Under the pieces are notes generated by a model. It did not search any database. It was not told the DNA's origin and worked only from the letters and a program-made list of their open reading frames with translations. A program made the translations under genes and the position numbers. Positions 47,208 to 56,656 of a stretch of 64,000 nt of DNA are shown here, one piece after another (the first letter of the stretch is position 1; the number at the start of each line of letters is the position of its first letter). This DNA comes from Mycobacterium bourgelatii (lineage in GTDB: Bacteria; Actinomycetota; Actinomycetes; Mycobacteriales; Mycobacteriaceae), in the NCBI RefSeq assembly GCF_010723575.1, contig NZ_BLKZ01000001.1:4960001-5024000 (forward strand), read 5' to 3'.

Positions 47208-48425
47208 TTACTGAGGGTCGAACAACACGGGTAGCGACGTCGGAGACCGGAACACCTGCCCGCGGACATGTGGGTCGTCTCCGTCGGGATCGAGCCGCAG
47301 ATTCGGCAACCGGTCCAGCAGGAGATTGATCGCGGTGCGCATTTCCAGCCGGGCCAGGTGCATGCCGAGGCAGACGTGCACGCCGTGCCCCCAGCTGAGG
47401 TTCGACTTGGGCTGCCGGAAGATGTCAAAGGTGTCGGGATCGGGATAGCGATCCTCTTGCCGGTTCGCCGAACCCAGCATTGGCATCACGGTGGCGCCCG
47501 CGGGGATCTTGACTCCACCGAGTTCGGTGTCGCGGGTGGCCACCCGGGTGATCGTCAGCAGTGGCGCCTCCCACCGCACACCCTCCTCGATGGCTTGCGG
47601 CAGCAGCGACCGGTCTTGGCGAATCGCTGCCAACTGATCGGGATTCGACAGCAGCGCCAGCAGCAGACTTCCCAATGACCGATAGGTCGTCTCCACCCCG
47701 GCGGGCAACAACAGCCGCAGGAACGAGTAGATTTCCTCGTCCGCGAGTTTCTCGCCGTCGATTTCGGCTTGACCCAGCGCGCTGATCAGGTCGTCTTTCG
47801 GTTCGGCGCGACGGGCCTCGAGGATCGGAGCGAAGTACTCGCACAGTGCCGCCGAAGCGGCAAGGCCGCGTTCCGGATTCATCAGCCAGCTGAGCAGCGA
47901 GATTGACCAGCGTTGGAACTGGGGATAATCCTCTTCCGGTAGGCCCAGCAGGCCGGCGATGATCTGGCTCGGATAGTCGAAGGTGAACTCCTTGACCAGG
48001 TCCGCCTTGCCGTTGGGCGCGAACTTGTCGATGAGGCTGTTGGCCACCCGCGCGACCAGTTCGTCCTGCCAGCGCGCTAATGACTTCTGCGAGAACGCCT
48101 TTGACACCAGCCCCCGCAGCCGGCCGTGAACCGGCTCGTCCATGCCGAGCATGACGCCTTCGCCAAGTACCGGCCCGAACGCCGCGATGACCGCGGCCGA
48201 GGAGAAGGTTTCGTTGTCGCGCAACATCTGCTGGATGTCCTCGTGGCGATACACGATGAACATCGGCAGCGACTCCTCGTGCGGCAGCGCCCCGGACGTC
48301 TCCAGTCGTTGCACGGGTTCCTCGCGACGCAGTCGCGCCAACTCGGTGTACGGGTCACGCACGTCACCGGAGATCGCGTCGTCGAAGGCGCCGAAGTCCT
48401 CCAGGTCGTCGAAAAGCTGTACCAA
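47208..48425 (-). CDS. Cytochrome P450
   Basis: A 405-residue bacterial P450. The haem-Cys loop is SWGHGVHVCLGMHLARLEM, with Trp in place of the usual Phe. ExxR is present as EGVRW, and the I-helix is LLLPAGVETTYRS. It resembles mycobacterial monooxygenases acting on fatty acids, terpenoids or steroids; the CYP family was not assigned. The start is TTG 48425 in a weak context (AGGGGAC upstream). It lies 12 bp after the SDR stop, in one operon with SDR, the AveC-like protein and the solute-binding protein. Electron partners are not in the window. Confidence 0.92.
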   Translation of the reverse strand: MVQLFDDLEDFGAFDDAISGDVRDPYTELARLRREEPVQRLETSGALPHEESLPMFIVYRHEDIQQMLRDNETFSSAAVIAAFGPVLGEGVMLGMDEPVHGRLRGLVSKAFSQKSLARWQDELVARVANSLIDKFAPNGKADLVKEFTFDYPSQIIAGLLGLPEEDYPQFQRWSISLLSWLMNPERGLAASAALCEYFAPILEARRAEPKDDLISALGQAEIDGEKLADEEIYSFLRLLLPAGVETTYRSLGSLLLALLSNPDQLAAIRQDRSLLPQAIEEGVRWEAPLLTITRVATRDTELGGVKIPAGATVMPMLGSANRQEDRYPDPDTFDIFRQPKSNLSWGHGVHVCLGMHLARLEMRTAINLLLDRLPNLRLDPDGDDPHVRGQVFRSPTSLPVLFDPQ

Positions 48426-48437
48426 AGCTAGTCCCCT

Positions 48438-49430
48438 CTAGTCTTTCTCCGTCTTGGTCGACTTTCGCGCCGCCAGCGCCGCCAATCGCTGCAGCACCGA
48501 CTGCGGAAGAACGCGCGCGGCAAGCACCATCGCCCGCTGCCCCGTGGTCAGCGGCCATGCGCCGCCGCGCATCGACCCCTGCCTGGGTATGCCCAGCACG
48601 GCCCGGGACATGTGGTGCATGCCCGCCGCCGGGAGAATCCGGTTGGACGCCAACAGCATTGCGGCATCCGGACCCACCGCACGCCGGCGGAACGGTTTCT
48701 CGTCAGCCAAAGCCTTGACAAGGGCGTCCGTGAACTTCTCGGGTTTACGGGCGAAACTCACCGCGAACCGCCCACGGGTGTTCATTGTTTGGTGCAGCCG
48801 GGCATACGGGCCGTTGAAGTTGCGATCGTCGGTAGTGCCGGCGTCGGTGATGATGTCGGTGTCGTAAGTGCCCGCCACCAATATGGTGACGCCGAGACCG
48901 AACGGTGCGATCTCGCACGCCATGGATTCGCCCCAGCGTTCCATCGCTCCCTTGGCCGCCGAATAGGGTGCGGTTCCCGGCTGACCCCGCACCCCGGCCG
49001 CGCTGGCCACCAACACGATGCGCCCCTCCCCCGCCGCCCGCATCGCCGGCAGTAACGCCTGCGTAAGCGCGACCGGACCCGTGACGTGAGTGGCGAACAT
49101 CCTCTGCCACAACGCCATATCCGTCTCTTCCACCATTCCGGCGGCGGAGATCCCGGCGTTGTGCACCAGTGCGTAAGGTGCGCCGACGGCTTCTTCGATT
49201 GCCTTTGCCGCCGCGGCGATCGATGCGGGGTCGGTCACGTCGAGTTGCACGCCGATCAGCCGGGCATCATCGGGCGTTGCGCCGGTCGCCTCCCGCAGCA
49301 GCGGAAGTGCGTTGTCGGGGTTGCGCATCGCCGCGACAACCCGCCAACCTTCGCGGTACAGGCGCACGGTCGAGGCGAAACCCAGTCCGCGCGACGCGCC
49401 GGTGATGACGACGCTGCGTGGCTCACTCAT
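48438..49430 (-). CDS. Short-chain dehydrogenase/reductase
   Basis: A 330-residue SDR with TGASRGLGFAST, NAGISAAG, the catalytic Ser in VASAAGVRG and YSAAK (Tyr/Lys). The C-terminal ~80 residues (after PDAAMLLASN) extend beyond the core and end in Lys/Arg-rich AARKSTKTEKD, perhaps for membrane contact. Situated between the AveC-like gene (9 bp gap) and the P450 (12 bp gap), it probably oxidises an alcohol intermediate of the same pathway. Confidence 0.9.
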   Translation of the reverse strand: MSEPRSVVITGASRGLGFASTVRLYREGWRVVAAMRNPDNALPLLREATGATPDDARLIGVQLDVTDPASIAAAAKAIEEAVGAPYALVHNAGISAAGMVEETDMALWQRMFATHVTGPVALTQALLPAMRAAGEGRIVLVASAAGVRGQPGTAPYSAAKGAMERWGESMACEIAPFGLGVTILVAGTYDTDIITDAGTTDDRNFNGPYARLHQTMNTRGRFAVSFARKPEKFTDALVKALADEKPFRRRAVGPDAAMLLASNRILPAAGMHHMSRAVLGIPRQGSMRGGAWPLTTGQRAMVLAARVLPQSVLQRLAALAARKSTKTEKD

Positions 49431-49439
49431 CGCGTGGGC

Positions 49440-50573
49440 TCATTGTTTGGGAGCGCACCGGTCCGATTTTTCGCCGAGCTGTACGGTGGGACGTCCATTG
49501 GGCTGAGCGCTCATATAGGTCGACCAGATCCCGACCGAATACGGCCCGGGCTGTCCGTTCTGTTCGTAAAATCCTTGCGGATCATAGACTTTCGCCTCGG
49601 GGTAGGGCCACGGGCAGGCCACCGACGTCGACGTCCGGGTCCACTTGAGAATGGCGAACCCGGTGCCGTAGGCGAAGTACGCGAGGTTGATCAGCACAAA
49701 CATCACCACGAACATGCCGAGCGCGGGACGATTGGGGAAGATGCGCACCCGTTGGGCCAACTTCTCGGCGACGGTCCGACCGGTGTCGTCCCGGTAGAGC
49801 AGCACGCCGGCGGGGACCATCACGAAGGTGACCATCACGGTCTCCCAGATGAACGGGAACTGGTAAGTCTCGCCTACGAAGACGGACCCCAACGGAGGGA
49901 CCTGGGAGTAGATGTAAAAGCCGGTGCGCACCAACGTAACTTCGAGCATCGCGTCGATGATGATGCCCAGCGGCAGGATGATCAGGGCCAGGCTGATCAG
50001 CGGGTGACGCCAGACGAACGAGTCGACGGGCCTACGGGCCTGAATTCGGCGCAGGATGGCGATGCCCGGGAAATAGGGGCCGAGGTAGAACATGATGTAG
50101 CCGATGACCAGGAACGGCTCCACCGTGGGCGAAATCGAGACCAGCGGCCAGTCCACGGGCCAGTGCCACAGCTCCGGGTTGTAGACCGCGAACGGTGCCC
50201 AGTTCATGATCGGGTCTTGCCAGACGATCAGCGTCGTCACGATTCCCATCAGCAGCACCGGATGTGGCCCGTGCTTTCGCCAGGCGATGACGTACACCAC
50301 GATGATGATGGACATCGAGACGATCGTGAAGATCTGGAACAGCTCCAGCCAGTGGTGGTAGCCGAACAGCGGTTCGACCGGACGCGGCGCCCCCGTCACC
50401 TCGGGATTGCGGATCCGATCCGAGGTCGCACCCTTTTGCGCGAAGAAAGCGATAACCCCAAGCAGCGCAATCGCGACGGCAACCCAAACCGCCACTAACA
50501 CGCCCTTCCGCCGCCCAGCGGTCGGGGTGACTTCGGGCGGCTTGGCGGGCGGACTCGTCTGGGCTGTGGTCAT
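49440..50573 (-). CDS. AveC-like (spirocyclase family) polytopic membrane protein
   Basis: A 377-residue membrane protein with about seven hydrophobic segments, starting with VLVAVWVAVAIALLGVIAFF. It has conserved-looking aromatic stretches such as GYHHWLELFQIFTI, DPIMNWAPFAVYNPELWHWP and GETYQFPFIWE. Its overall pattern matches the AveC spirocyclase family known from avermectin biosynthesis and common, uncharacterised, in mycobacteria. ATG 50573 has AAGGAG 10 bp upstream and lies 14 bp after the solute-binding protein stop. His/Asp/Glu residues in the loops could bind metal. The reaction in mycobacteria is unknown. Confidence 0.78.
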   Translation of the reverse strand: MTTAQTSPPAKPPEVTPTAGRRKGVLVAVWVAVAIALLGVIAFFAQKGATSDRIRNPEVTGAPRPVEPLFGYHHWLELFQIFTIVSMSIIIVVYVIAWRKHGPHPVLLMGIVTTLIVWQDPIMNWAPFAVYNPELWHWPVDWPLVSISPTVEPFLVIGYIMFYLGPYFPGIAILRRIQARRPVDSFVWRHPLISLALIILPLGIIIDAMLEVTLVRTGFYIYSQVPPLGSVFVGETYQFPFIWETVMVTFVMVPAGVLLYRDDTGRTVAEKLAQRVRIFPNRPALGMFVVMFVLINLAYFAYGTGFAILKWTRTSTSVACPWPYPEAKVYDPQGFYEQNGQPGPYSVGIWSTYMSAQPNGRPTVQLGEKSDRCAPKQ

Positions 50574-50587
50574 GAGTTGGTGACTCC

Positions 50588-51706
50588 TTACTCGGTACCG
50601 AACCGGTCGACCAGATGCGAGTTCACGCCGTCGGCATCCAGGCGACGGGCTACGAGATACCCGGCACCCATCCAGGCGCGCCGGGTCCACTTGCCCAACG
50701 AGACCCGGGTCCCGGGCGCACCGGAAGCCGCCGGCAGCATCTTCACCCGCTCCAGCGCTTCTTTCACACCGCGCGGACTCAGCGGGTGGGCGTCGGCGAA
50801 AGCGTGCAGCAGCGTGGTGGCGACATCGCGGTTGACCACGGGCACGCAGTATTCCGGACGGCGCCCGTATGCCGCTTCGTACCTGTCGAGGAACTGCTGC
50901 CCCACGGCGTTTGCCTCGTCGTTTTGGTCGACACCGGTCCACCCCATGAAGGCCTGCCACAGCACCGGATTGAGCCAGGCGTTCTGAAACGCGGTGCTGG
51001 TGAATCGCGGTGGGTCCCAATTAAGCTCTGCCAGGGCAGAATTGACGAAAAGAATCCCGAAGCCGAAGCCGCAGTGCACCAAGGCACTGGCCTTGGCGTC
51101 ATACACCGTACGGATCGCGTCTCCGACGTCCTGGGCGGTCTGCGCCAGTCGTGCCTCCGCGACGACGCGGATACCCTTGCGCTGGGCGGCCTTCCGGAAG
51201 TTCTTCACATAACTCTCGCCCACCAGCGATTGCTCAACCAGTACGCCAACCTCGGTGTGTCCGCCCTTGGCGAGCAAATCCGCCCAGAAGATGGGCTCGT
51301 CGGTGAACGACCCTTGGGGGAATGCGAAGGTCCACTCCCCCAACCAGTCGTCGCTGCCACAGATGTTGACCGCCGGAACACGGAACCGCTCCTCGATCGC
51401 CTCCTTGACCGGCACCGCGTTCTCGCTGATGTGCGGACCGAACACGACCAGGCAGCCCTCGTCGACGAGTTCGCCGTAGGCGTCGATCACCGCCTTCACC
51501 GTGCCCTTGGGCAGGCCCTCCACCTCGCGGTAGATGATCTCCACCGGGCGGTCGATGACCCTTTGCTCCACCCCTTCCCGGAAGACCAGGTCGAAGGGAC
51601 GGGTCAGGTCGTCCCGCATCTCCTGCGGGTAGAACTCCGGCAGTAGAAAGTCGAACAGGTATCCGATCTTGATGGGCTGCGCTGTGCTTTCGTAGGACAA
51701 CTTCAC
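50588..51706 (-). CDS. ABC-type branched-chain amino-acid-like substrate-binding protein without signal peptide
   Basis: A 372-residue periplasmic-binding-protein type I fold (LivK/AmiC-like). It starts directly with the first beta strand (IKIGYLFDFLLPEF) and includes VVFGPHISENAVPVKEAIE, VPAVNICGSDDWLGEWTF and VNRDVATTLLHAFADA. No signal peptide, lipobox or transporter genes are present, so it is probably a cytoplasmic sensor or carrier, like AmiC, rather than an uptake component. Possible starts are GTG 51706 and TTG 51700 (better spacing from GGAGG). In operon with the AveC-like protein, SDR and P450; its ligand may be the pathway substrate. Confidence 0.85.
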   Translation of the reverse strand: MKLSYESTAQPIKIGYLFDFLLPEFYPQEMRDDLTRPFDLVFREGVEQRVIDRPVEIIYREVEGLPKGTVKAVIDAYGELVDEGCLVVFGPHISENAVPVKEAIEERFRVPAVNICGSDDWLGEWTFAFPQGSFTDEPIFWADLLAKGGHTEVGVLVEQSLVGESYVKNFRKAAQRKGIRVVAEARLAQTAQDVGDAIRTVYDAKASALVHCGFGFGILFVNSALAELNWDPPRFTSTAFQNAWLNPVLWQAFMGWTGVDQNDEANAVGQQFLDRYEAAYGRRPEYCVPVVNRDVATTLLHAFADAHPLSPRGVKEALERVKMLPAASGAPGTRVSLGKWTRRAWMGAGYLVARRLDADGVNSHLVDRFGTE

Positions 51707-51792
51707 CTCCGGTGGCTGCGATGCAGGGCCGCACAGCAGGCAAACCTAAAATTTGTTCCTACCCTAACGCGTTACAGAAGTCGGCGTCAATG

Positions 51793-52605
51793 TCAATTTC
51801 CGCGACCCGCCTCCGGCCCGGTCAGATAGGCATCGATCATCTCCCTGAGCCCGTTCGAGACGTGCGGGTCATCCGTCAACGGACCGGCGATCGCGGCGGC
51901 GGCGGCTTCACGCGGACTGAGCCCCTCGGCAACGAGCCGACCAGCGGAAATTAGCACTCTGGTGGAGGACACTTCGCGCAGTCCGCCGTTCTCCACGCGC
52001 CGGATCGCCTGCGCCAGGCGCACCAGTTCGGCGGCGGCGTCGGCGCCGATGCCGGCCTCGTGGGCGACGATCTTCTCCTCGACGTCGGGCGTCGGAAAGC
52101 CGAACTCGATCGCCACCATCCGCTGACGGGTCGAGTCCTTGAGGTCCTTGAGAACGCTCTGATACCCGGGGTTGTAGGAGACCACGAGGCAAAATCCCGG
52201 CGCTGCATCGAGGATCTGACCGAGGCGCTCGATGGGCAGTTGGCGCCGATGGTCGGAGAGCGGATGCAGCACCACGGTGGTGTCCTGACGGGCTTCCACC
52301 ACCTCGTCCAGATAGCAGATCGCGCCTTCGCGCACCGCCCGGGTCAACGGTCCGTCGACCCACTCGGTTTCACCGCCTCGCAACAGGTAGCGGCCTACCA
52401 GGTCGGCGGTGGTGAGGTCATCGTGGCACGACACGGTGATCAGTGGCCGTCCCACATCGTAGGCCATCGCCTCCAAGAACCGGGTCTTCCCGCAACCGGT
52501 CGGACCCTTCAGCAGCACCGAAAGTCCTTGCCGAAACGCCGCTTTGAAAACCTTCTCCTCGTTGCCGACCGCTACGTAGAACGGCCGGGACGCGGGTGCT
52601 GACAC
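51793..52605 (-). CDS. MoxR/CbbQ/NorQ-type AAA+ ATPase
   Basis: A 270-residue AAA+ ATPase. Walker A is GPTGCGKTRFLE, Walker B is AICYLDEVVEA, and the arginine-containing STRQRMVAIEF and STRVLISAGRLV lie at the sensor positions. NorQ/CbbQ proteins pair with VWA proteins to remodel or load metal into enzymes. GTG 52605 follows GAAGGAG; the frame continues upstream to 52839 but this overlaps the VWA gene. It directly follows the VWA gene (11 bp), forming a MoxR-VWA pair ahead of the oxidative genes. Confidence 0.9.
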   Translation of the reverse strand: MSAPASRPFYVAVGNEEKVFKAAFRQGLSVLLKGPTGCGKTRFLEAMAYDVGRPLITVSCHDDLTTADLVGRYLLRGGETEWVDGPLTRAVREGAICYLDEVVEARQDTTVVLHPLSDHRRQLPIERLGQILDAAPGFCLVVSYNPGYQSVLKDLKDSTRQRMVAIEFGFPTPDVEEKIVAHEAGIGADAAAELVRLAQAIRRVENGGLREVSSTRVLISAGRLVAEGLSPREAAAAAIAGPLTDDPHVSNGLREMIDAYLTGPEAGRGN

Positions 52606-52616
52606 TCGTTTCTCCT

Positions 52617-54329
52617 TCAGGCGGGGTTGGGCGCAGCGTAGCGCGGAACAGATATTTGGCTCAAGCTTCGTCCGGATTGCGGTCGGCGTACCTCCGCCGC
52701 GCGCAGCGCATTGCGGAACAATGGCCCGACCACCCGACTCAACTCTTCGGGTCGCGCCAGGGTGGCGTGCGCGGCACTGCCGAACACCCGTTGCAGCTCC
52801 TCGGGATCGGTATCCGCGCCGACTGTCAGACACACGCATGCGGTGCCCCGCGCGCGGGCCTCGGCCAGCGCACGGCGGGCGTCGGCGGCGCCGTAAGCAC
52901 GTTCATAGCCGTGGTCGTAGGCCAGCCCATCGGAGATGACGACGAGCAGCCGGCGCGTGGTGCCACCGCGCTCCTCGAGTACGGCGGCCCCATGCCGAAT
53001 CGCCGCACCCAATCTCGAATACGCGCCCGGCACCAGCCCCCGAAGTTGCCGCAGTGCGAACACGTCCAGGGTTTCATCGAAACGCTTTATCGGCATCATC
53101 TGCACCGCCGAACGGCCTTGAGAATGAAACGCGTACAGCGCCAGACGATCCCCGATGCCGTGCAAGGCAACGGCCAAGGCGCCCGCGCTGGCGCGCTGCA
53201 GATCGTGCACCGTCTTGCCATCCACACCGGCCTCCGCCACCGACCCGGAAATGTCGAGTAGCAGCAGCACGGCAAGGTCGCGCCGGCGCTTGAGACTGGC
53301 CAGGTAGACCTCCTCGTCAGGTGCCGAACCGGCCATGGCCTCGATGCGCGCTTCGATGGCCGCGTCGATGTCGATGTCGTCACCTTGAACCTGTCGGCGC
53401 AGCCAATCCGGCCCCAAGCCCAGCCGCGCCAGCGGACGTCGCAACCCATACTCGTTCACGTGATCGTCGCCCGGAGACTCACGCACCTGGGGCGGCGCCT
53501 CCCGCACCGTGCACCAGTTCGGCCGATAAGCGCGTTGATGAATGTCCCACTCGGGGTAGGTAATTCCCGGGTCCTTGGCGGCCGGTCCGTCGAGTGCACC
53601 CGTCGGTGCCGTCGAGAACCTGGCGCCACTACCCCGCTTTCCAGAGTGCGTGCGATGCGTCGGGGCGTCGGCCCCGGGCTCTCCGCCCTCACCGAGCCGT
53701 CGGACCGGGCGCAACAATTTGCTCAGCAGCTTGCCCAACGCGCCCCCGCCGCCTACCGGGCTGGTGAAAATGTCTGAACCCTCGGCCCCGCTGTCCTCGT
53801 CCTCGTCGAGTTCCTCGAGTGGCTTGTTGCCGCGCTGACGAGCAGTGTGCATAGCGGCGATCTTCTCGTTGCGGCTCCTCGCCGCCAACAGCTTACGGGC
53901 TTCGATGGTACCGAAAACCGCGGGTGGGTCGGCGATTTCCCGTCCGCTGCGTGCTACCGCCAGGGAGGCGGCCGGTGACTCACTGCACGCGGCGACATCG
54001 ATGTCGACCAATCCGCGCGCAACGGGCGGCAACAAATCGTCGTTGGCGGCCAGCGCCCGATGGCCTTCGATCGCCAGATATCGCCTAGCCACAGCCGGCC
54101 GGCGCTTGAGTTTGCGCACCACGTCCGGTTCCAGGCTGCCTGCGGACAGCAGCGTTGCCTGCACGGAGATTGCCTGCAGTTGGGTACGGGCCGGAGCAGC
54201 GGGGTCGAGGAAGACCGTGTTGCCATCCGTCCATGTCGGTTCACCGGGTTCGACCGGCGCCACCTGCAGGGCGCGGTTGGCCAGCGCCGAGGCGAGCATG
54301 CCCAGTCGCGCCAGCCGCTCGGAGTCCAC
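52617..54329 (-). CDS. VWA-domain protein, NorD/CbbO-like
   Basis: A 570-residue protein. The N-terminal ~230 residues are helical, an acidic low-complexity stretch (EELDEDEDSGAEGSD) follows, and the von Willebrand A domain lies at about 370-560. The VWA domain has an intact MIDAS: DISGS, and the later Asp in VISDGLAYDHGYE. This is the layout of NorD/CbbO partners of MoxR ATPases, where VWA tethers the client enzyme. GTG 54329 has GGAGGGG 8 bp upstream. It is divergent from the acyl-CoA dehydrogenase operon across a 99-bp intergenic region. It is first in the minus-strand operon, so the ATPase/VWA machinery is made with the AveC-like protein and P450. Confidence 0.87.
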   Translation of the reverse strand: MDSERLARLGMLASALANRALQVAPVEPGEPTWTDGNTVFLDPAAPARTQLQAISVQATLLSAGSLEPDVVRKLKRRPAVARRYLAIEGHRALAANDDLLPPVARGLVDIDVAACSESPAASLAVARSGREIADPPAVFGTIEARKLLAARSRNEKIAAMHTARQRGNKPLEELDEDEDSGAEGSDIFTSPVGGGGALGKLLSKLLRPVRRLGEGGEPGADAPTHRTHSGKRGSGARFSTAPTGALDGPAAKDPGITYPEWDIHQRAYRPNWCTVREAPPQVRESPGDDHVNEYGLRRPLARLGLGPDWLRRQVQGDDIDIDAAIEARIEAMAGSAPDEEVYLASLKRRRDLAVLLLLDISGSVAEAGVDGKTVHDLQRASAGALAVALHGIGDRLALYAFHSQGRSAVQMMPIKRFDETLDVFALRQLRGLVPGAYSRLGAAIRHGAAVLEERGGTTRRLLVVISDGLAYDHGYERAYGAADARRALAEARARGTACVCLTVGADTDPEELQRVFGSAAHATLARPEELSRVVGPLFRNALRAAEVRRPQSGRSLSQISVPRYAAPNPA

Positions 54330-54428
54330 GTCCCTCGCCCCTCCAAAGTTTGACCAAATATCTGTTCCACCGTAGAGTCCAGCTTGGCACACAGTCAATC
54401 CCGCGATGACGAGGGACCCAGAAGACAC

Positions 54429-55568
54429 GTGGATTTCTCTTACCCGGCGGAAGTGGAACAGTTCCGCGACGAGCTCCGCTCTTGGCTTGCCGAGAATCTG
54501 ACCGATGAGCTGCGAACTGCTCGCCGCCAACCGGGCAGCGACGACGCACTATTCGAGAAGCTGCGCGCGTGGAACGCGACGATGGCCGACGCGGGTTGGG
54601 CGGCGGTGTCCTGGCCGCGCGAGTACGGCGGCCGCGGCGCGACCATACTGGAGCAACTGGTCTACACCGAAGAGACCACGCGAGCTCGGGCGCCGTTGCC
54701 GCTCAACGTCATCGGTATGAACAACATAGCCCCGGCGATCATGCAACATGGCACCGAAGAGCAGAAGACCACGTTGCTCCCTCGGATGATGCGCGCGGAC
54801 GACATCTGGTGCCAGGGCATGTCCGAACCCGAGGCGGGATCGGATCTGGCCTCGCTGCGTACCCGCGCGGTCCGCGACGGCGACCAGTTCGTCGTCAACG
54901 GACAGAAGATCTGGACGTCGCTGGGGCATCGGGCGCAATGGTGCCAGCTGTACGTACGGACCGATCCAGATGCCCCGAAGCACAAGGGAATTTCCTGCTT
55001 GATCGTCGACATGACGTTGCCGGGCATCGAGGTTCGGCCCCTGGTCACGCTGAATGGCGAAGCCGACTTCGCCGAGGTGTTCTTTCACGACGCGCGGGTG
55101 CCCGCGGACGCCTTGCTCGGTCCGCTCAATGGCGGTTGGCAGGTGGCCACCACCACGTTGAGTCACGAGCGCGCGGGTGCCGCGCGACTTTACGCTGAGA
55201 TGCAGGTTCGCCTGGAGGAACTGGTGGCCGACTTCGCCGCGGCCAAGGTGGGCGGCGACCCGGTGACACAACGACGCCTAGGCGAGGTGGCGCTGCGCAT
55301 CAAGTATCTTGAAATCCTCTGCCAGCGCGCGATATCGGCGTCTTTGCACGGTGGTTCGGAAGTGGTGGCCTTCGGCACCGCGAGCCTGGCCAAGACGGTG
55401 TGGGGTGAGACCGGACAGGAATTGGCCGCCTTGGCGTTTGACGTCCTGGGCACCGACCGGTGGTGCGACTACCGGCTGACGTCGCGTTCGCTGACCATCG
55501 CCGGTGGCACCACCCAGATCAACAAGAACATCACCGCACAACGCGTACTGGGGTTGCCGCGCCGATGA
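54429..55568 (+). CDS. Acyl-CoA dehydrogenase (FadE family)
   Basis: A 379-residue FAD enzyme. Present are WCQGMSEPEAGSDLASLRT (the FAD/substrate loop), GQKIWTSLGHRAQWC, and the C-terminal TIAGGTTQINKNITAQRVLGLP. GTG 54429 (VDFSYPAEVEQFRDELRSWL) is chosen over an in-frame TTG at 54384 because the family starts there. The next gene overlaps by 4 bp (ATGA). Pairs of unlike FadE proteins in mycobacteria often form alpha2-beta2 heterotetramers on steroid side chains, and this pair fits that pattern. The divergent VWA-MoxR arm suggests joint control. Confidence 0.93.
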   Translation: MDFSYPAEVEQFRDELRSWLAENLTDELRTARRQPGSDDALFEKLRAWNATMADAGWAAVSWPREYGGRGATILEQLVYTEETTRARAPLPLNVIGMNNIAPAIMQHGTEEQKTTLLPRMMRADDIWCQGMSEPEAGSDLASLRTRAVRDGDQFVVNGQKIWTSLGHRAQWCQLYVRTDPDAPKHKGISCLIVDMTLPGIEVRPLVTLNGEADFAEVFFHDARVPADALLGPLNGGWQVATTTLSHERAGAARLYAEMQVRLEELVADFAAAKVGGDPVTQRRLGEVALRIKYLEILCQRAISASLHGGSEVVAFGTASLAKTVWGETGQELAALAFDVLGTDRWCDYRLTSRSLTIAGGTTQINKNITAQRVLGLPRR

Positions 55569-56656
55569 ACCTCGAATTCACCGACGAACAGGTCGCACTG
55601 CAAGACACGGTGCGGCGTTTCCTGGCCGAGAAGGCACCGGTTTCCGGGCATGTGCGGCAACTGCTGGACGATCCGACCGGCACCACCGAACACGTCTGGC
55701 GTGGTCTGGCCGACCTCGGCGCGATCGGGCTGTTGGTGCCGACGGATTACGGCGGTGCCGGCATGACAATGGTCGAGGCCGGGATCGTCGCGGAAGAACT
55801 GGGCGCAGCCCTGCATCCGGGCCCGTGGTTGTCCAGCGCGGTAGCCGCGACACGCGCGCTGAGCCGGCTTGGGGCGGGCGACGCAGCCACCAAACTGTTC
55901 ACCGGAATCGCCGACGGCACTACGATCGCCACGGTCGGATTTCTCAGTGGCACGTCGGTAGAGGCCGTCGATCGGGATGGGGATTTCCTGCTGAGCGGCG
56001 AGCTGACGGCCGTTTCTGATGCTGGCGCAGCGAGTGTCCTCCTTGTCGTCGCCGGGGGTGCGCTCTTCGCGGTGCATTCCAGCGACTCCGGCGTTACGGC
56101 GACACCCGAAAGCTGTATCGACCCAACACACAAGCAATTTCGCGTCAACCTTGACGGCGTGATCTCGCAGCGACTGGGTGCGTTTACACCCGACGACGTC
56201 GGCGCGGTCGTCGACGACGTGCTCATCGCGAGGGCCGCCGACGCGCTCGGCGCCGCCCGTGCCGTCATGCAACTGGCCGTCGAGTACGCAAAGACCCGAA
56301 CGCAGTTCGGCCAAGCCATCGGGTCGTTCCAAGCCGTCCAGCACCTGTGTGTCGACATGTACGAAGCCGTCGAACTGAGCCGCAGCGGTGTCATTCATGC
56401 CCTGTGGGCGGCCGACCACGCGGATCCCGTCGAGCGGCACCTGACCGCGGTGCGCGCCAAGGCGTTCTCCGGACGACTGGCGACCGTGGGCGACACCGCG
56501 ATCCAGGTGTTCGGTGGGATCGGGTACACCTGGGAGCACGACGCTCACCTCTACCTCAAGCGCCTGCTGGGCTGGAGCGCGTTCCTGGGCAGCCCCGACC
56601 GTTACCTCACCGAGCTCGGCGCCCAGCTCGCCACGGCGAAAGGTGCCGTCCTGTGA
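55565..56656 (+). CDS. Acyl-CoA dehydrogenase, second subunit-like (FadE family)
   Basis: A 363-residue FadE-fold protein, more diverged than its neighbour. The N-terminal helix is MNLEFTDEQVALQDTVRRFLAE, and DYGGAGMTMVEAGIVAEELG and IQVFGGIGYTWEHDAHLYLKR near the C-terminus are family features. The middle FAD-binding part is reduced. Overlaps the upstream fadE and the downstream SDR (GTGA), so three proteins are made in step. Probably forms a heteromer with the first FadE, in which the two subunits share FAD sites; this is inference from the gene pairing. Confidence 0.92.
   Translation: MNLEFTDEQVALQDTVRRFLAEKAPVSGHVRQLLDDPTGTTEHVWRGLADLGAIGLLVPTDYGGAGMTMVEAGIVAEELGAALHPGPWLSSAVAATRALSRLGAGDAATKLFTGIADGTTIATVGFLSGTSVEAVDRDGDFLLSGELTAVSDAGAASVLLVVAGGALFAVHSSDSGVTATPESCIDPTHKQFRVNLDGVISQRLGAFTPDDVGAVVDDVLIARAADALGAARAVMQLAVEYAKTRTQFGQAIGSFQAVQHLCVDMYEAVELSRSGVIHALWAADHADPVERHLTAVRAKAFSGRLATVGDTAIQVFGGIGYTWEHDAHLYLKRLLGWSAFLGSPDRYLTELGAQLATAKGAVL

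Noticed and set aside
51766..51775. TAACGCGTTA palindrome upstream of the solute-binding protein gene as an operator
   Set aside because: A single 10-bp palindrome without a partner site or flanking symmetry is too weak to call.
52596..53261. Plus-strand frame opposite the VWA gene
   Set aside because: The minus-strand frame has the MIDAS motif and operon position; the plus frame is a shadow.
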